Assembly (NCBI GenBank): GCA_900539755.1
Contig: UQDC01000001.1
Span: forward strand, 248,001 to 312,000
DNA: 64,000 bases
DNA from: an uncultured Alistipes sp.
GTDB taxonomy: Bacteria; Bacteroidota; Bacteroidia; Bacteroidales; Rikenellaceae
Direction: 5' to 3'
The first letter of the stretch is position 1; every line of letters begins with the position of its first letter. Positions 1 through 8,602 of the stretch are shown here, piece after piece. A model generated the notes under the pieces. That model saw only the letters and a program-made list of their open reading frames with translations, was not told where the DNA came from and ran no database searches. Position numbers and translations under genes: made by a program.

Positions 1-30
1 ATACTTTTTGCTATCGCATTAGTTGTTTGA
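1..30 (+). CDS. possible C-terminal end of a gene entering from the left edge
   Basis: Frame 1 from the first base reads ILFAIALVV and then TGA at 28-30, a hydrophobic tail such as a membrane protein end. A strong terminator follows 30 bases later, which fits a plus-strand gene finishing here. Only nine residues are visible, so the family cannot be named and the reading could be chance. Confidence 0.3.
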   Translation: MLFAIALVV

Positions 31-60
31 GGCAGAAGGTAAAAATGAAGATAATCCATA

Positions 61-106
61 AAAGGCAACGGCAGTGTACAAATAACTACACTGCCGTTGC
101 CTTTTT
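61..106 (+). terminator. strong rho-independent terminator
   Basis: An 18-base-pair stem (61-78 with 87-104) closes an 8-base loop and is followed by a T run. The A run on the other side means it could also work for the minus-strand gene at 314-679. Confidence 0.85.
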
Positions 107-313
107 GATTGCCTTTGATTGAAGGGAATAACCGTTGCCCTATCCTTTACTTTCCCTTCTTTTATTCTACTATTCTACGCAGATTCTCTCTGTGCTTCCA
201 GCCTTGGGTAGCCCGTATTCAGCTCTGCTTCCCGTTTAAGCGGATGGTTTGTCTTAAACGGTTCCTTTTCTCTATGGTGTCATCACAGATAAAAGACAGG
301 AAAGGTGTGCCGA
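107..313. other. intergenic, nothing recognised
   Basis: Between the terminator and the stop of the small minus-strand gene I see no convincing gene, RNA or repeat. A 74-codon plus-strand reading frame here (109-333) has no recognisable features, and it runs into the end of the neighbour. Confidence 0.4.
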
Positions 314-679
314 TTATTTGTACCGTACATTGATCAATTGATCACCACCGAATTGATTGACTTGTCGCTTCATTGAATCGATTACCTGGCCATCCCGGAG
401 GACACGCAGGGTTAATTTCAATGGAGGTGAATCCGATACACGATCCGATTCGGGCAAGCCCCTAGGAACAACATATAGGCAGATAGCAGCCTCAGCAGTC
501 GGTTTAGGAGTGCAGACGCTTAGTTTTTTACCGGATTTATGGCTGGTGTCGTTGTCAGCGCTGACGACTCCGCACGAGTTTCCTTCAGCATCATAGGAGT
601 ATAGGTGGAGGTGAACGTTCATCTGTCGCCAGATGCGTTCGTCTCCTTCAGCTTCGAGAGTGAAGATATGCTCAGCCAT
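314..679 (-). CDS. small protein of unknown function
   Basis: A 121-residue soluble protein with no signal peptide or membrane segment. It alternates charged and hydrophobic residues in a way that suggests a beta-sandwich, with HLHLYSYD near residues 23-30 and a C-terminal strand-rich part (LKLTLRVLRDGQVID). I do not recognise the family. It is coded downstream of, and on the same strand as, two secreted esterases, 86 bases from the first, so it could be co-transcribed with it. It is longer than expected for chance and composition is protein-like, which is why I keep it as a gene. Confidence 0.6.
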   Translation of the reverse strand: MAEHIFTLEAEGDERIWRQMNVHLHLYSYDAEGNSCGVVSADNDTSHKSGKKLSVCTPKPTAEAAICLYVVPRGLPESDRVSDSPPLKLTLRVLRDGQVIDSMKRQVNQFGGDQLINVRYK

Positions 680-765
680 GCTGTCGATGTTTTTAAGTTT
701 ATTATCTAATATATACGATTGTTTGCTTATTCTTGTTTCACCTGCGATTTGCGTATGGCCATGCC

Positions 766-1914
766 TTATTGATTTTGTTTGGCTGTCCGGTTGAAAAAAT
801 CGCGGAAAAAGAGCAGGTGAAATTCGACGGCGTGTCTCCAGTATTCGTGAGTGTGACGTCCGGGTCGGATGATGAATTCATGAGGGACGTTGCGATAGAG
901 CAACTCTTCATGGAGACGCATGTTTACGTTGTAGAAGTAGTCCTCGGTACCACAGTCGATGAATATGGCCAGTTGTCCGGCTTGTAATTCCGATGAGGGA
1001 TCGACCGAGGGTAGTCCTGCCACCTCACGGCTGTGATCATTGAACGGTACGGCTCTCCAAAGTTGTCCCATGACGGAGTACTCTTCCCAGCGTAGTGGGT
1101 TTTCCTGGTATGGCCCGATTCGTTTTTCAATGTCCCAGTTTTTTGGGAAGGGGAGCAATGCGACGCCTCCGCTCATTGAGCCACAGGCCCCGAAAATGTC
1201 TGGATGCCTCAGCGCAAGATAGAGTGCTCCATGCCCGCCCATGCTGTATCCGGTGATAGCCCGCCCTTCGCGAGAGGGACGGGTCTGGTATAGACTGTCA
1301 ATGGCTGCAATCAGCTCTTGTGTTATGTAAGTCTCGTAACGCATTGTCGAATCGATGGGGCTGTCCCAATACCAGCTGCTGAATCCGCCGTCCGGGCAGA
1401 CGATGATCTCACCCATGCGTGATGCCGCTGCAGGCAGGTCGGGTTGAGTTTTGTTGATCCAGGTGTCATAGCGTCCTCGGAAACCGTGCAGCAGATAGAC
1501 GACTGGCCAATCTTGTGGCGTGTTTGGATCGTATTCTGTAGGGAGAATCACCACATTTTTGATCGGTTTTTGCATTGACTGGCTCCAAATCGTAACGGTG
1601 TCGACCTGATGTGTTGCGGCCCGGGGTGCAGATGCATTGGGATTGTTAGGCTTGTTGGTTGCAAATGCTGTAGCAGAGTAGAATGTCAAAATCGTGCATA
1701 GCAGCATGAGCAATCCAAATCTAAGACCGGTGCTTGTGAAAAAGTTGTTTGGATTGGATATAGGTGATCGTCGGGACTTGCCTAACCTCCAACTTGTCGA
1801 GTTGTCGTTTACAGTTGAGAGCAGTTCCTTGTTCGGACTCGTGCTTGATTGGTGATTAGAGTTTGTTGGTGTTTGATAATTTGAGGAGGTGGATTTTTTG
1901 GAGAGTGTGAGCAT
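766..1914 (-). CDS. secreted alpha/beta-hydrolase esterase (copy 1)
   Basis: Member of the esterase D/feruloyl-esterase-like alpha/beta hydrolases (PF00756 type), hydrolysing ester bonds outside the cytoplasm. Visible: YLLHGF oxyanion region, CPDGG, nucleophile elbow GYSMGGHG, acidic residue in CGTEDYFY, and the catalytic histidine in GRHTHEYW. A hydrophobic segment at residues 66-85 ending in ATAFA is a signal peptide. The first 60 residues are Ser/Asn/Thr-rich, like translated A/C-rich non-coding DNA, so the real start is probably nearer 1707-1713 (ATG at 1707, TTG at 1713) than 1914. It is a tandem paralogue of the gene at 2055-2945. Substrate unknown. Confidence 0.85.
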   Translation of the reverse strand: MLTLSKKSTSSNYQTPTNSNHQSSTSPNKELLSTVNDNSTSWRLGKSRRSPISNPNNFFTSTGLRFGLLMLLCTILTFYSATAFATNKPNNPNASAPRAATHQVDTVTIWSQSMQKPIKNVVILPTEYDPNTPQDWPVVYLLHGFRGRYDTWINKTQPDLPAAASRMGEIIVCPDGGFSSWYWDSPIDSTMRYETYITQELIAAIDSLYQTRPSREGRAITGYSMGGHGALYLALRHPDIFGACGSMSGGVALLPFPKNWDIEKRIGPYQENPLRWEEYSVMGQLWRAVPFNDHSREVAGLPSVDPSSELQAGQLAIFIDCGTEDYFYNVNMRLHEELLYRNVPHEFIIRPGRHTHEYWRHAVEFHLLFFRDFFNRTAKQNQ

Positions 1915-2005
1915 GGAGCAGGCGGGTTAACGGGCTTGTAAGAAGTGTTTGGTTTTGTGCGGATCAAAGGAATGGTGAATAAGAAGACTGTCTATCCAAT
2001 ATAAA

Positions 2006-2034
2006 TACAAAAGCTGCCATTGGCAGCTTTTGTA
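2006..2034 (-). terminator. terminator between the two esterase genes
   Basis: A 13-base-pair stem (2006-2018 with 2022-2034) with a three-base loop, GC-rich at the tip and A/T at the base so that each strand ends in T residues. It follows the stop codon of the upstream esterase at 2055, suggesting the two paralogues are separate transcription units. Confidence 0.7.
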
Positions 2035-2054
2035 ATACCTGTATGTGTGTCAGG

Positions 2055-2945
2055 TTATTCGGGCTGAGCCTCTCTTTCGAAGTACTCGTGGAAAAAGAGC
2101 AGTTGGAAAGGAAGGGCGTAATGCCAGTATGAGTGGGTGTGCACACCGGGGCGTGTGATGAAGGTGTGTGCAATGTTGTTGTGCTGCATGGCTTCATGCA
2201 ACGCTACATTGACATCATAAAAGAAATCGTCGATTCCGCAGTCGATGATGATGGCGGGACGACCTTCAGCAGATTTCATCAACCAGTCGTTGCCACGGCC
2301 TCCCTGTACATGTGGTTCGGGACGCAGACGATAGAGTTGGGTGATGACGGTATGGTCGTTCCACACTTTGGGGTATTTAGAGTATTCGCCGAGCCACTGC
2401 TTCATATCCCACTGATCGGGGAAAGGACGAATATCGACGCCTCCGCTCATTGATCCGCAGGCTCCGAAAGTTTCTGGGTGACGGAATGCGAGCCACAATG
2501 CTCCATGTCCTCCCATGCTGAATCCGGTGATTGCACGTCCGGTCCGGTCGGCAATGGTGCGGTAGTGTTCGTCTATGTATTTGACGAGCTCTTCAGCCAC
2601 GAAGGTTTCATAACGATTTTTGGGATCGGCAGGGCTGTCCCAGTACCAGCTGTTTTTGCCTCCATCCGGGCAGACTGCGATGCACTCCATTTGAGAGACA
2701 TCTTGAGGCAGTTCGGGACGGGTCTGATTTACATAGACTGCATAATTTCCGCCATGACCGTGGAGCAGATAGACTACCGGATATTTTTTATCCGGTGATT
2801 TGTCATAGCTGGCCGGGAGTACGACTACGGTTTTGATGGTTTTGTGCATGGAGGGACTCAGAATGGCTACTGTGTCCACAGTTTGGGCGAAGGCGCTGCT
2901 GGAGATAAACAGCAGTACCATCATGAAAAGGAAGTTTTTTTTCAT
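2055..2945 (-). CDS. secreted alpha/beta-hydrolase esterase (copy 2)
   Basis: Start chosen at 2945 because it gives a clean signal peptide (MKKNFLFMMVLLFISSSAFA) and a 296-residue protein; the frame is open further upstream but reads low-complexity sequence. Same family and architecture as the neighbour: VYLLHGHGG, CPDGGKNSWYWDSP, nucleophile in GFSMGGHG, acid in CGIDDFFYD, histidine in GVHTHSYW. Sequence identity to copy 1 is high around these motifs and low elsewhere, as expected of an old tandem duplication. Predicted periplasmic or surface esterase, possibly acting on acylated glycans; the substrate is inference only. Confidence 0.88.
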   Translation of the reverse strand: MKKNFLFMMVLLFISSSAFAQTVDTVAILSPSMHKTIKTVVVLPASYDKSPDKKYPVVYLLHGHGGNYAVYVNQTRPELPQDVSQMECIAVCPDGGKNSWYWDSPADPKNRYETFVAEELVKYIDEHYRTIADRTGRAITGFSMGGHGALWLAFRHPETFGACGSMSGGVDIRPFPDQWDMKQWLGEYSKYPKVWNDHTVITQLYRLRPEPHVQGGRGNDWLMKSAEGRPAIIIDCGIDDFFYDVNVALHEAMQHNNIAHTFITRPGVHTHSYWHYALPFQLLFFHEYFEREAQPE

Positions 2946-3454
2946 TTGTTGTGGTCGGGTTTTATTGATTGTCAAATTTTTTCTGATTCCTTTAGAGAGG
3001 ATCGTTAATTGTTGAATAATCAAGCAATTGAACGGATTTGTAGTATTTGCTGGCTGACGTAGTAATGGTATGTAAGATGTCAGTTTGGGCAAATCTACCT
3101 TCAAAAAATATCGGTATTATCTCTATTTCTGGCCAAAATTTCCGATGCAAAGATAAAATAAAACGGCGACTTTCCGCACCATTTTCCCGTTAGCTTTCGA
3201 ACTTTCACATATTCAGAGTATAAAGGTTTGTTATGTGATTTGTTTATAGATTTGTATTTTTAATAAAGATAAATGATAAGTAAAGGTGGTTTTTGAGGGG
3301 TGTTGGAGGGGTAAAATAGCGGATAATCAGCGAAAAAGTTGGGAATGATTTGCAGAATCGGGAAAAAGCGGTATCTTTGCAGTCCATTTTGTACAAATGT
3401 AAGGGGATTTTATGCCCGAAAGTAAAGGATAAAGTTTAACGTAAAGGATTTAAA
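2946..3454. other. divergent intergenic region between esterase and ribosomal operon
   Basis: A/T-rich spacer of about 500 bases holding the start region of the minus-strand esterase and, at its right end, the main promoter of the ribosomal run. No gene or RNA element is evident in the middle. Confidence 0.5.
3349..3379 (+). promoter_or_regulatory. Bacteroidetes promoter for the ribosomal gene run
   Basis: TTTG at 3349-3352 and TATCTTTG at 3372-3379, separated by 19 bases, match the -33/-7 consensus of the Bacteroidetes housekeeping sigma factor. Transcription would begin near 3386, giving a leader of about 70 bases before rpsL. Confidence 0.8.
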
Positions 3455-3841
3455 ATGCCAACGATTCAACAGTTAGTACGGAAAGGAAGATTGACGCCTA
3501 GCTTTACCAGTAAGGCTCCGGCGTTGGATGCATGTCCGCAACGTCGTGGGGTATGTGTTCGTGTTTACACGACCACTCCGAAGAAGCCGAACTCAGCGAT
3601 GCGTAAGGTAGCTCGTGTACGTCTGACCAACGGCAAAGAGGTGAATGCTTACATTCCAGGTGAGGGTCACAACCTTCAGGAGCACTCGATTGTGCTGGTG
3701 CGTGGAGGTCGTGTAAAGGACCTGCCGGGTGTACGTTATCACTTGGTTCGTGGAGCTTTGGACTCAGCAGGAGTTGACGGACGTCGTCAGCGTCGTTCTA
3801 AGTACGGAGCAAAACGCCCGAAAGAAGCGGCAAAGAAGTAA
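3455..3841 (+). CDS. rpsL: 30S ribosomal protein S12
   Basis: Protein of the 30S decoding centre that monitors codon-anticodon pairing; site of streptomycin-resistance changes. 128 residues, full length, with the family blocks PKKPNSAMRKVARVRL and VKDLPGVRYHLVRG. The lysines at the usual streptomycin positions (in PKKPNSA and RGGRVKDLPG) are present. First gene after the main promoter; followed by rpsG after 49 bases, the classic str order. Confidence 0.97.
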   Translation: MPTIQQLVRKGRLTPSFTSKAPALDACPQRRGVCVRVYTTTPKKPNSAMRKVARVRLTNGKEVNAYIPGEGHNLQEHSIVLVRGGRVKDLPGVRYHLVRGALDSAGVDGRRQRRSKYGAKRPKEAAKK

Positions 3842-3890
3842 AGAGAGCAAATTAATTGAAATCCCAAAAGAGTTTTAAGAGTATTAAGCA

Positions 3891-4367
3891 ATGAGAAAAG
3901 CGAAGCCTAAAAAGCGAATTCTACTTCCAGATCCCAAGTTCGGAGAAGTACTTGTGACGAGGTTTGTGAATAACCTTATGCTGGATGGTAAGAAGAGTAT
4001 TGCCTATGCCATTTTCTATGATGCGATAGAGATCGTAGGTGAGAAGATGAAGGATGCAGACAAGGCTCCTCTCGAGATCTGGAAAAAAGCCTTGGAGAAC
4101 ATTACTCCGCAGGTAGAGGTTAAATCACGCCGTATTGGTGGTGCGACCTTCCAGGTGCCGACCGAGGTAAGACCCGAGCGCAAAGTTTCTTTGGCAATGA
4201 GAAACCTTATCCTTTACTCTCGCAAGCGCGCAGGGCACTCAATGGCCGAGAAGCTGGCCGCCGAGATCCAGGCAGCCTACAATGAGGAAGGTGCAGCCTT
4301 CAAACGTAAGGAAGAGATGCACCGTATGGCAGAGGCCAACAAAGCATTTGCACACTTTAGATTTTAA
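3891..4367 (+). CDS. rpsG: 30S ribosomal protein S7
   Basis: Primary 16S rRNA binder that nucleates the 30S head and contacts the E site. 158 residues, normal for the family; RRIGGATFQVPTEVRPER and the C-terminal KKEEMHRMAEANKAFAHFRF-type ending are diagnostic (read here as KRKEEMHRMAEANKAFAHF). Lies between rpsL and fusA with an 18-base gap to fusA. Confidence 0.97.
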   Translation: MRKAKPKKRILLPDPKFGEVLVTRFVNNLMLDGKKSIAYAIFYDAIEIVGEKMKDADKAPLEIWKKALENITPQVEVKSRRIGGATFQVPTEVRPERKVSLAMRNLILYSRKRAGHSMAEKLAAEIQAAYNEEGAAFKRKEEMHRMAEANKAFAHFRF

Positions 4368-4384
4368 TCGGTAGAGGAAAGAAT

Positions 4385-6502
4385 ATGGCGGCAAGAGATT
4401 TGAAATATACGAGGAATATCGGTATCATGGCTCACATCGATGCCGGTAAGACGACTACCTCAGAGCGTATCCTTTTCTATACCGGAAAGACGCACAAGAT
4501 CGGAGAGGTTCACGAAGGTGCTGCTACCATGGACTGGATGGTTCAGGAGCAGGAGCGTGGTATCACCATCACTTCGGCAGCGACCACCGCATTTTGGCAC
4601 TACAAAGGTCAGACTTATCAGATCAACATTATCGACACCCCGGGTCACGTTGACTTTACCGCTGAGGTAGAGCGTTCATTGCGTGTGTTGGACGGTGCGA
4701 TTGCCACCTTCTGTGCAGTAGGTGGTGTTGAGCCACAGTCTGAGACCGTATGGCGTCAAGCTGACAAATACAAGGTTCCCCGTATCGGTTACGTCAACAA
4801 GATGGACCGTACCGGTGCTGATTTCTTGGCTGTATGTGCACAGATCAAGGAGCGCCTCGGGGCAACTGCAATGCCGGTAGTTCTGCCGATCGGATCGGAG
4901 GACAAATTTGCCGGTTTGGTAGACCTTATATATAATAAGGCGATTATTTACGATGAATCTAAGAAAGGTGAGTTGGTGAACTACACCTACGAGGAGATTC
5001 CTGAGAACATGAAGGCTGAGGCAGCTGAGTGGCGTAACAAACTGATTGAGGAGGTTGCCGCTACTGACGAGGCTTTGATGGAGAAGTTCTTCGAGGATCC
5101 GGATTCGATCACTCCTGACGAGCTGATCGCAGCAATCCGTACTGCAACCATCAGCATGCAGATCGTTCCGATGCTTTGCGGTTCATCGTTCAAGAACAAA
5201 GGTGTTCAGCTGTTGCTGGACTATGTGATGGCATTCTTGCCCTCTCCGCTGGATATCGAGGCTGTAGTCGGCACCGATCCCCGCACTGACGAGGAGACAA
5301 AACGTCATCCGACTGTAAATGATCCTTTCTGCGGTTTGGCCTTCAAGATTGCTACCGACCCGTTCGTAGGACGTTTGGCTTTCGTACGTGTTTACTCAGG
5401 TAAACTGGAGGCAGGTTCTTATGTACACAACAGCCGCAGTGGTAAGAAAGAGCGTATCAGCCGTCTGTATCAGATGCACGCCAACAAACAGAACCCGATG
5501 GAGGTTGTAGGTGCTGGTGATATCTGTGCAGCCGTAGGTTTCAAAGAGATTCGTACCGGTGATACCCTGTGCGATGAGAACAACCCGATCGTTCTGGAGT
5601 CTATCACCTTCCCTGAGCCGGTGATCGGTTTGGCAGTTGAGCCCAAAACTCAGAAAGACCTCGATAAACTGGGTATTGCTCTGGGTAAACTGGCTGAGGA
5701 AGACCCGACCTTCACCGTTAAGACTGATCCGGACAGTGGTCAGACCGTCATCAGCGGTATGGGTGAGCTTCACTTGGAGATCATCGTTGACCGTCTGAAA
5801 CGTGAGTTCGGTGTAGAGATCAACCAGGGTGCACCTCAGGTTAACTACAAGGAGTCACTGAAGTCGAAGGTTCAGCACCGTGAGGTGTTCAAGAAACAGA
5901 CTGGTGGTCGTGGTAAGTTCGCAGACATCATCTTCGAGATCGGTCCTGCTGATGAAGGTAAGATGGGTCTTCAGTTTGAGGATGTTGTTAAGGGTGGTAA
6001 TATTCCTAAGGAGTATATGCCTGCAATCCAGAAAGGTTTTGAGTCTTCAATGACCAATGGCCCGATGGCAGGTTTCCCGCTCGACAGCATGAAGGTTACC
6101 GTGTTGGATGGTTCGTTCCACCCGGTTGACTCCGATGCCCTTTCATTTGAAATTTGTGCACGCAACGGTTTCCGTGAAGCCGCACGCAAAGCATCTCCCG
6201 TTATTTTGGAACCGATCATGTCGGTAGAGGTTGTTACCCCGGAAGAGAACATGGGTGACATCATCGGCGACCTGAACAAACGTCGTGGCCAGATCAACGG
6301 TATGGAGACCAAAGGTAACGCCCGTGTGGTAAGTGCTAAGGTGCCTCTGTCAGAGATGTTCGGTTATGTAACCGTATTGCGTACAATCTCATCAGGTCGT
6401 GCAACCTCTTCGATGGAGTTCTCACACTTCGACGAAGTACCTGCAAACTTGGCAAAAGAGATTGTCGAGAAATCAAATGGTAAAAAAGGATCGATAGAAT
6501 AA
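4385..6502 (+). CDS. fusA: translation elongation factor G
   Basis: GTPase that drives translocation and, with RRF, ribosome recycling. 705 residues. GTPase motifs are intact: P-loop AHIDAGKTTT near residue 17, RGITIT switch I, DTPGHVDF switch II, NKMDRTGAD; then domain II, III, the domain IV-V block ending in MEFSHFDEV. Stands between rpsG and rpsJ; no tuf gene intervenes, so the str and S10 operons are directly joined, as usual in Bacteroidetes. Confidence 0.97.
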   Translation: MAARDLKYTRNIGIMAHIDAGKTTTSERILFYTGKTHKIGEVHEGAATMDWMVQEQERGITITSAATTAFWHYKGQTYQINIIDTPGHVDFTAEVERSLRVLDGAIATFCAVGGVEPQSETVWRQADKYKVPRIGYVNKMDRTGADFLAVCAQIKERLGATAMPVVLPIGSEDKFAGLVDLIYNKAIIYDESKKGELVNYTYEEIPENMKAEAAEWRNKLIEEVAATDEALMEKFFEDPDSITPDELIAAIRTATISMQIVPMLCGSSFKNKGVQLLLDYVMAFLPSPLDIEAVVGTDPRTDEETKRHPTVNDPFCGLAFKIATDPFVGRLAFVRVYSGKLEAGSYVHNSRSGKKERISRLYQMHANKQNPMEVVGAGDICAAVGFKEIRTGDTLCDENNPIVLESITFPEPVIGLAVEPKTQKDLDKLGIALGKLAEEDPTFTVKTDPDSGQTVISGMGELHLEIIVDRLKREFGVEINQGAPQVNYKESLKSKVQHREVFKKQTGGRGKFADIIFEIGPADEGKMGLQFEDVVKGGNIPKEYMPAIQKGFESSMTNGPMAGFPLDSMKVTVLDGSFHPVDSDALSFEICARNGFREAARKASPVILEPIMSVEVVTPEENMGDIIGDLNKRRGQINGMETKGNARVVSAKVPLSEMFGYVTVLRTISSGRATSSMEFSHFDEVPANLAKEIVEKSNGKKGSIE

Positions 6503-6511
6503 TCAAGAATT

Positions 6512-6817
6512 ATGAGCCAGAAAATAAGAATCAAATTGAAAGCCTACGATCACAATCTGGTTGACAAGTCAGCAGAGAAGATCGTAAAGACCGTGAAAGG
6601 CACGGGAGCAGTTGTAAGCGGTCCTATTCCGCTGCCTACTCAGAAAAAGATCTTCACGGTGAACCGTTCGACCTTCGTAAACAAGAAGGCACGTGAACAG
6701 TTCGAGCTCTCAACCTGCAAACGTATTCTCGACATTTACAGCTCGACTCCCAAAACGATCGATGCGTTGATGAAACTCGAGTTGCCTAGCGGTGTAGAGG
6801 TTGAGATCAAAGTGTGA
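6512..6817 (+). CDS. rpsJ: 30S ribosomal protein S10
   Basis: Component of the 30S head and, in other bacteria, partner of NusB in antitermination. 101 residues with IRIKLKAYDHNLVD at the start and GPIPLPTQKKIFTVNRSTFV in the long loop. Follows fusA by 9 bases. It is separated from rplC by a 228-base non-coding stretch, much larger than other gaps here. Confidence 0.97.
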   Translation: MSQKIRIKLKAYDHNLVDKSAEKIVKTVKGTGAVVSGPIPLPTQKKIFTVNRSTFVNKKAREQFELSTCKRILDIYSSTPKTIDALMKLELPSGVEVEIKV

Positions 6818-7045
6818 TGAATCCCGGTACGGTACCGGATGCGATACAGAAGGTCATAGCCCTGCCGGGTTTACCGGCGGGGATATGGTTTCGAAGCAGA
6901 AGGCTGCCGTTACCGTTGAGAAGATCGGAATTTTCAACACAATATTTTAACAAAGGGCGAGGCTCGGGAAGGTTGCCCGGCGACGATCGGAAGCAATGGA
7001 CGTTCCGAGTGGACGCGCTCTCAAATCATTAAACCAAAGACAAAA
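6818..7045 (+). promoter_or_regulatory. candidate structured leader upstream of rplC
   Basis: A 228-base gap inside an otherwise tightly packed operon. It contains a 7-base-pair hairpin (6824-6830 with 6832-6838, loop G only in the perfect alignment, so the tip must open), a 9-base-pair GC-rich hairpin (6860-6868 with 6874-6882, loop GTTTA) and further short stems towards rplC. A frame starting GTG/ATG at the rpsJ stop covers it, but the product is Arg/Pro-rich with no family resemblance, so I read it as non-coding. Role as an autoregulatory r-protein leader (L3 or L4) is inference. Confidence 0.5.
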
Positions 7046-7663
7046 ATGTCAGGATTAATTGGAAAGAAAATCGGAATGACTTCTGTATTCAATGCAGAGG
7101 GAAAGAACATTCCGTGCACGGTCATCGAGGCCGGTCCGTGTGTAGTTACGCAAGTGAAGACTGTAGAGAAGGATGGCTACTCAGCAGTTCAGATTGCCTA
7201 TGACGACAAAGCGGAGAAAAACACAAACAAGTGCCTGTTGGGCCACTTCAAGAAAGCCGGAGTTACCCCCAAACGTCGTTTGGTAGAGTTCAAGAGCTTT
7301 GAAGGCGAATTGAATTTGGGTGATGTAATTACGGTAGATGTTTTCGAGGAGAATGACTGGGTCGATGTGACCGGGATTTCGAAAGGAAAAGGTTTCCAGG
7401 GTGTTGTAAAACGTCACGGCTTCGGTGGCGTAGGCGGTCAGACCCACGGTCAGCACAACCGTCAGCGTAAACCGGGTTCACTGGGAGCATCATCTTATCC
7501 TTCACGCGTATTCAAGGGTAAACGTCTTCCGGGTCAGACTGGAGGCGAGCAGGTAAAAGTTTTGAACCTGCGTATTCTGAAGAAGCTTCCGGAGAATAAC
7601 CTTCTTTTGGTTAAGGGTTCCATTCCGGGTGCGAAAGGGTCGTACTTAATAATCGAAAACTAA
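7046..7663 (+). CDS. rplC: 50S ribosomal protein L3
   Basis: Early-assembly 50S protein near the peptidyl transferase centre. 205 residues; begins GLIGKKIGMTSVF and contains the diagnostic stretch GGVGGQTHGQHNRQRKPGS with the conserved glutamine that is methylated in other bacteria. Separated by a single base from rplD, so translational coupling is likely. Confidence 0.97.
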   Translation: MSGLIGKKIGMTSVFNAEGKNIPCTVIEAGPCVVTQVKTVEKDGYSAVQIAYDDKAEKNTNKCLLGHFKKAGVTPKRRLVEFKSFEGELNLGDVITVDVFEENDWVDVTGISKGKGFQGVVKRHGFGGVGGQTHGQHNRQRKPGSLGASSYPSRVFKGKRLPGQTGGEQVKVLNLRILKKLPENNLLLVKGSIPGAKGSYLIIEN

Positions 7664-7664
7664 G

Positions 7665-8294
7665 ATGGAAGTAGCAATTTATAACATTTCAGGCGCAGAG
7701 ACTGGCAAAAAAGCCACTCTGAACGATGCGATTTTCGGCATCGAGCCGAACAACCATGCGATCTATCTTGATGTGAAACAGTATCTGGCCAACAAACGTC
7801 AGGGCACACACAAGTCAAAACAGCGCAATGAGGTTGCCGGTTCGACCCGCAAGCTGAAAAAGCAGAAGGGTACAGGTGGAGCTCGTAGTGGTAGCATTTT
7901 GTCACCGTTGTTTCCGGGTGGTGGTCGCGTATTCGGTCCTGTACCACGCGATTACAGCTTCAAACTGAACAAGAAGCTGAAACAGCTTGCCCGTAAGAGC
8001 GCATTGACCTACAAGGCCAAAGAGAATGCGATCACGGTAGTAGAGGACTTCGCTATGGAGGCACCTAAGACCAAAGAATTCATCGCCATTACAAAGAATC
8101 TGAAGCTGGAGGACAAAAAGATTTTGTTGGTACTTCCGGAGACTAATCCGGTAATTTCGCTGTCTGCACGCAATCTTCAGAACGTTAAGGTAATTCCGGC
8201 ATCTAACCTGAATACCTACGATGTAATGAACGCAGCAAGCATTGTACTGGCAGAGACCTCAATCGAGGCTGTTAACCAAATGTTCGGATTGTAA
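7665..8294 (+). CDS. rplD: 50S ribosomal protein L4
   Basis: 50S protein lining the exit tunnel, and a known autoregulator of S10 operons in gamma-proteobacteria. 209 residues with the extended loop motif KKQKGTGGARSGSILSPLFPGGG that reaches the tunnel. Follows rplC after one base. Its usual regulatory habit makes it the first candidate ligand for the structured gap before rplC, though nothing here proves that. Confidence 0.97.
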   Translation: MEVAIYNISGAETGKKATLNDAIFGIEPNNHAIYLDVKQYLANKRQGTHKSKQRNEVAGSTRKLKKQKGTGGARSGSILSPLFPGGGRVFGPVPRDYSFKLNKKLKQLARKSALTYKAKENAITVVEDFAMEAPKTKEFIAITKNLKLEDKKILLVLPETNPVISLSARNLQNVKVIPASNLNTYDVMNAASIVLAETSIEAVNQMFGL

Positions 8295-8306
8295 TCATTC
8301 AAGACA

Positions 8307-8597
8307 ATGGATATTTTAATTAAGCCAATTTTAACCGAGAGAATGACGGCTCAGGGCGATAAGCTGAACCGTTACGGTTTCATCGTGGATCCGCGTGCCA
8401 ATAAGCTGGAGATCAAGGCGGCCGTAGAAGCGATGTACGGGGTGGTAGTGACTTCGGTCAACACCTGCAATTACATGGGAAAGGCAAAAAGCCGCTACAC
8501 ACGTGCCGGTTTGTTGAGTGGCCGCGCAAACAACTTCAAGAAGGCGTTTGTGACGCTCAAAGACGGCGACAAGATCGATTTTTACAGTAATATCTAA
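8307..8597 (+). CDS. rplW: 50S ribosomal protein L23
   Basis: Exit-site protein that docks trigger factor and SRP. 96 residues, starting with the family signature ILIKPILTERMT and containing KLEIKAAVEAMYGVVVTSVNT. Lies between rplD and rplB with gaps of 12 and 5 bases, consistent with one transcript. Confidence 0.96.
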   Translation: MDILIKPILTERMTAQGDKLNRYGFIVDPRANKLEIKAAVEAMYGVVVTSVNTCNYMGKAKSRYTRAGLLSGRANNFKKAFVTLKDGDKIDFYSNI

Positions 8598-8602
8598 GAG
8601 AG

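Noticed and set aside
109..333. 74-residue plus-strand frame near the left edge
   Set aside because: Cys/Phe/Arg-rich with no recognisable domain, and it overlaps the end of the better-supported minus-strand gene.
6814..7032. Possible 72-residue gene between rpsJ and rplC, starting with GTG/ATG overlapping the rpsJ stop
   Set aside because: The product is Arg/Pro-rich with no family resemblance, and the DNA forms stable hairpins with GC-rich stems; a non-coding leader explains it better.
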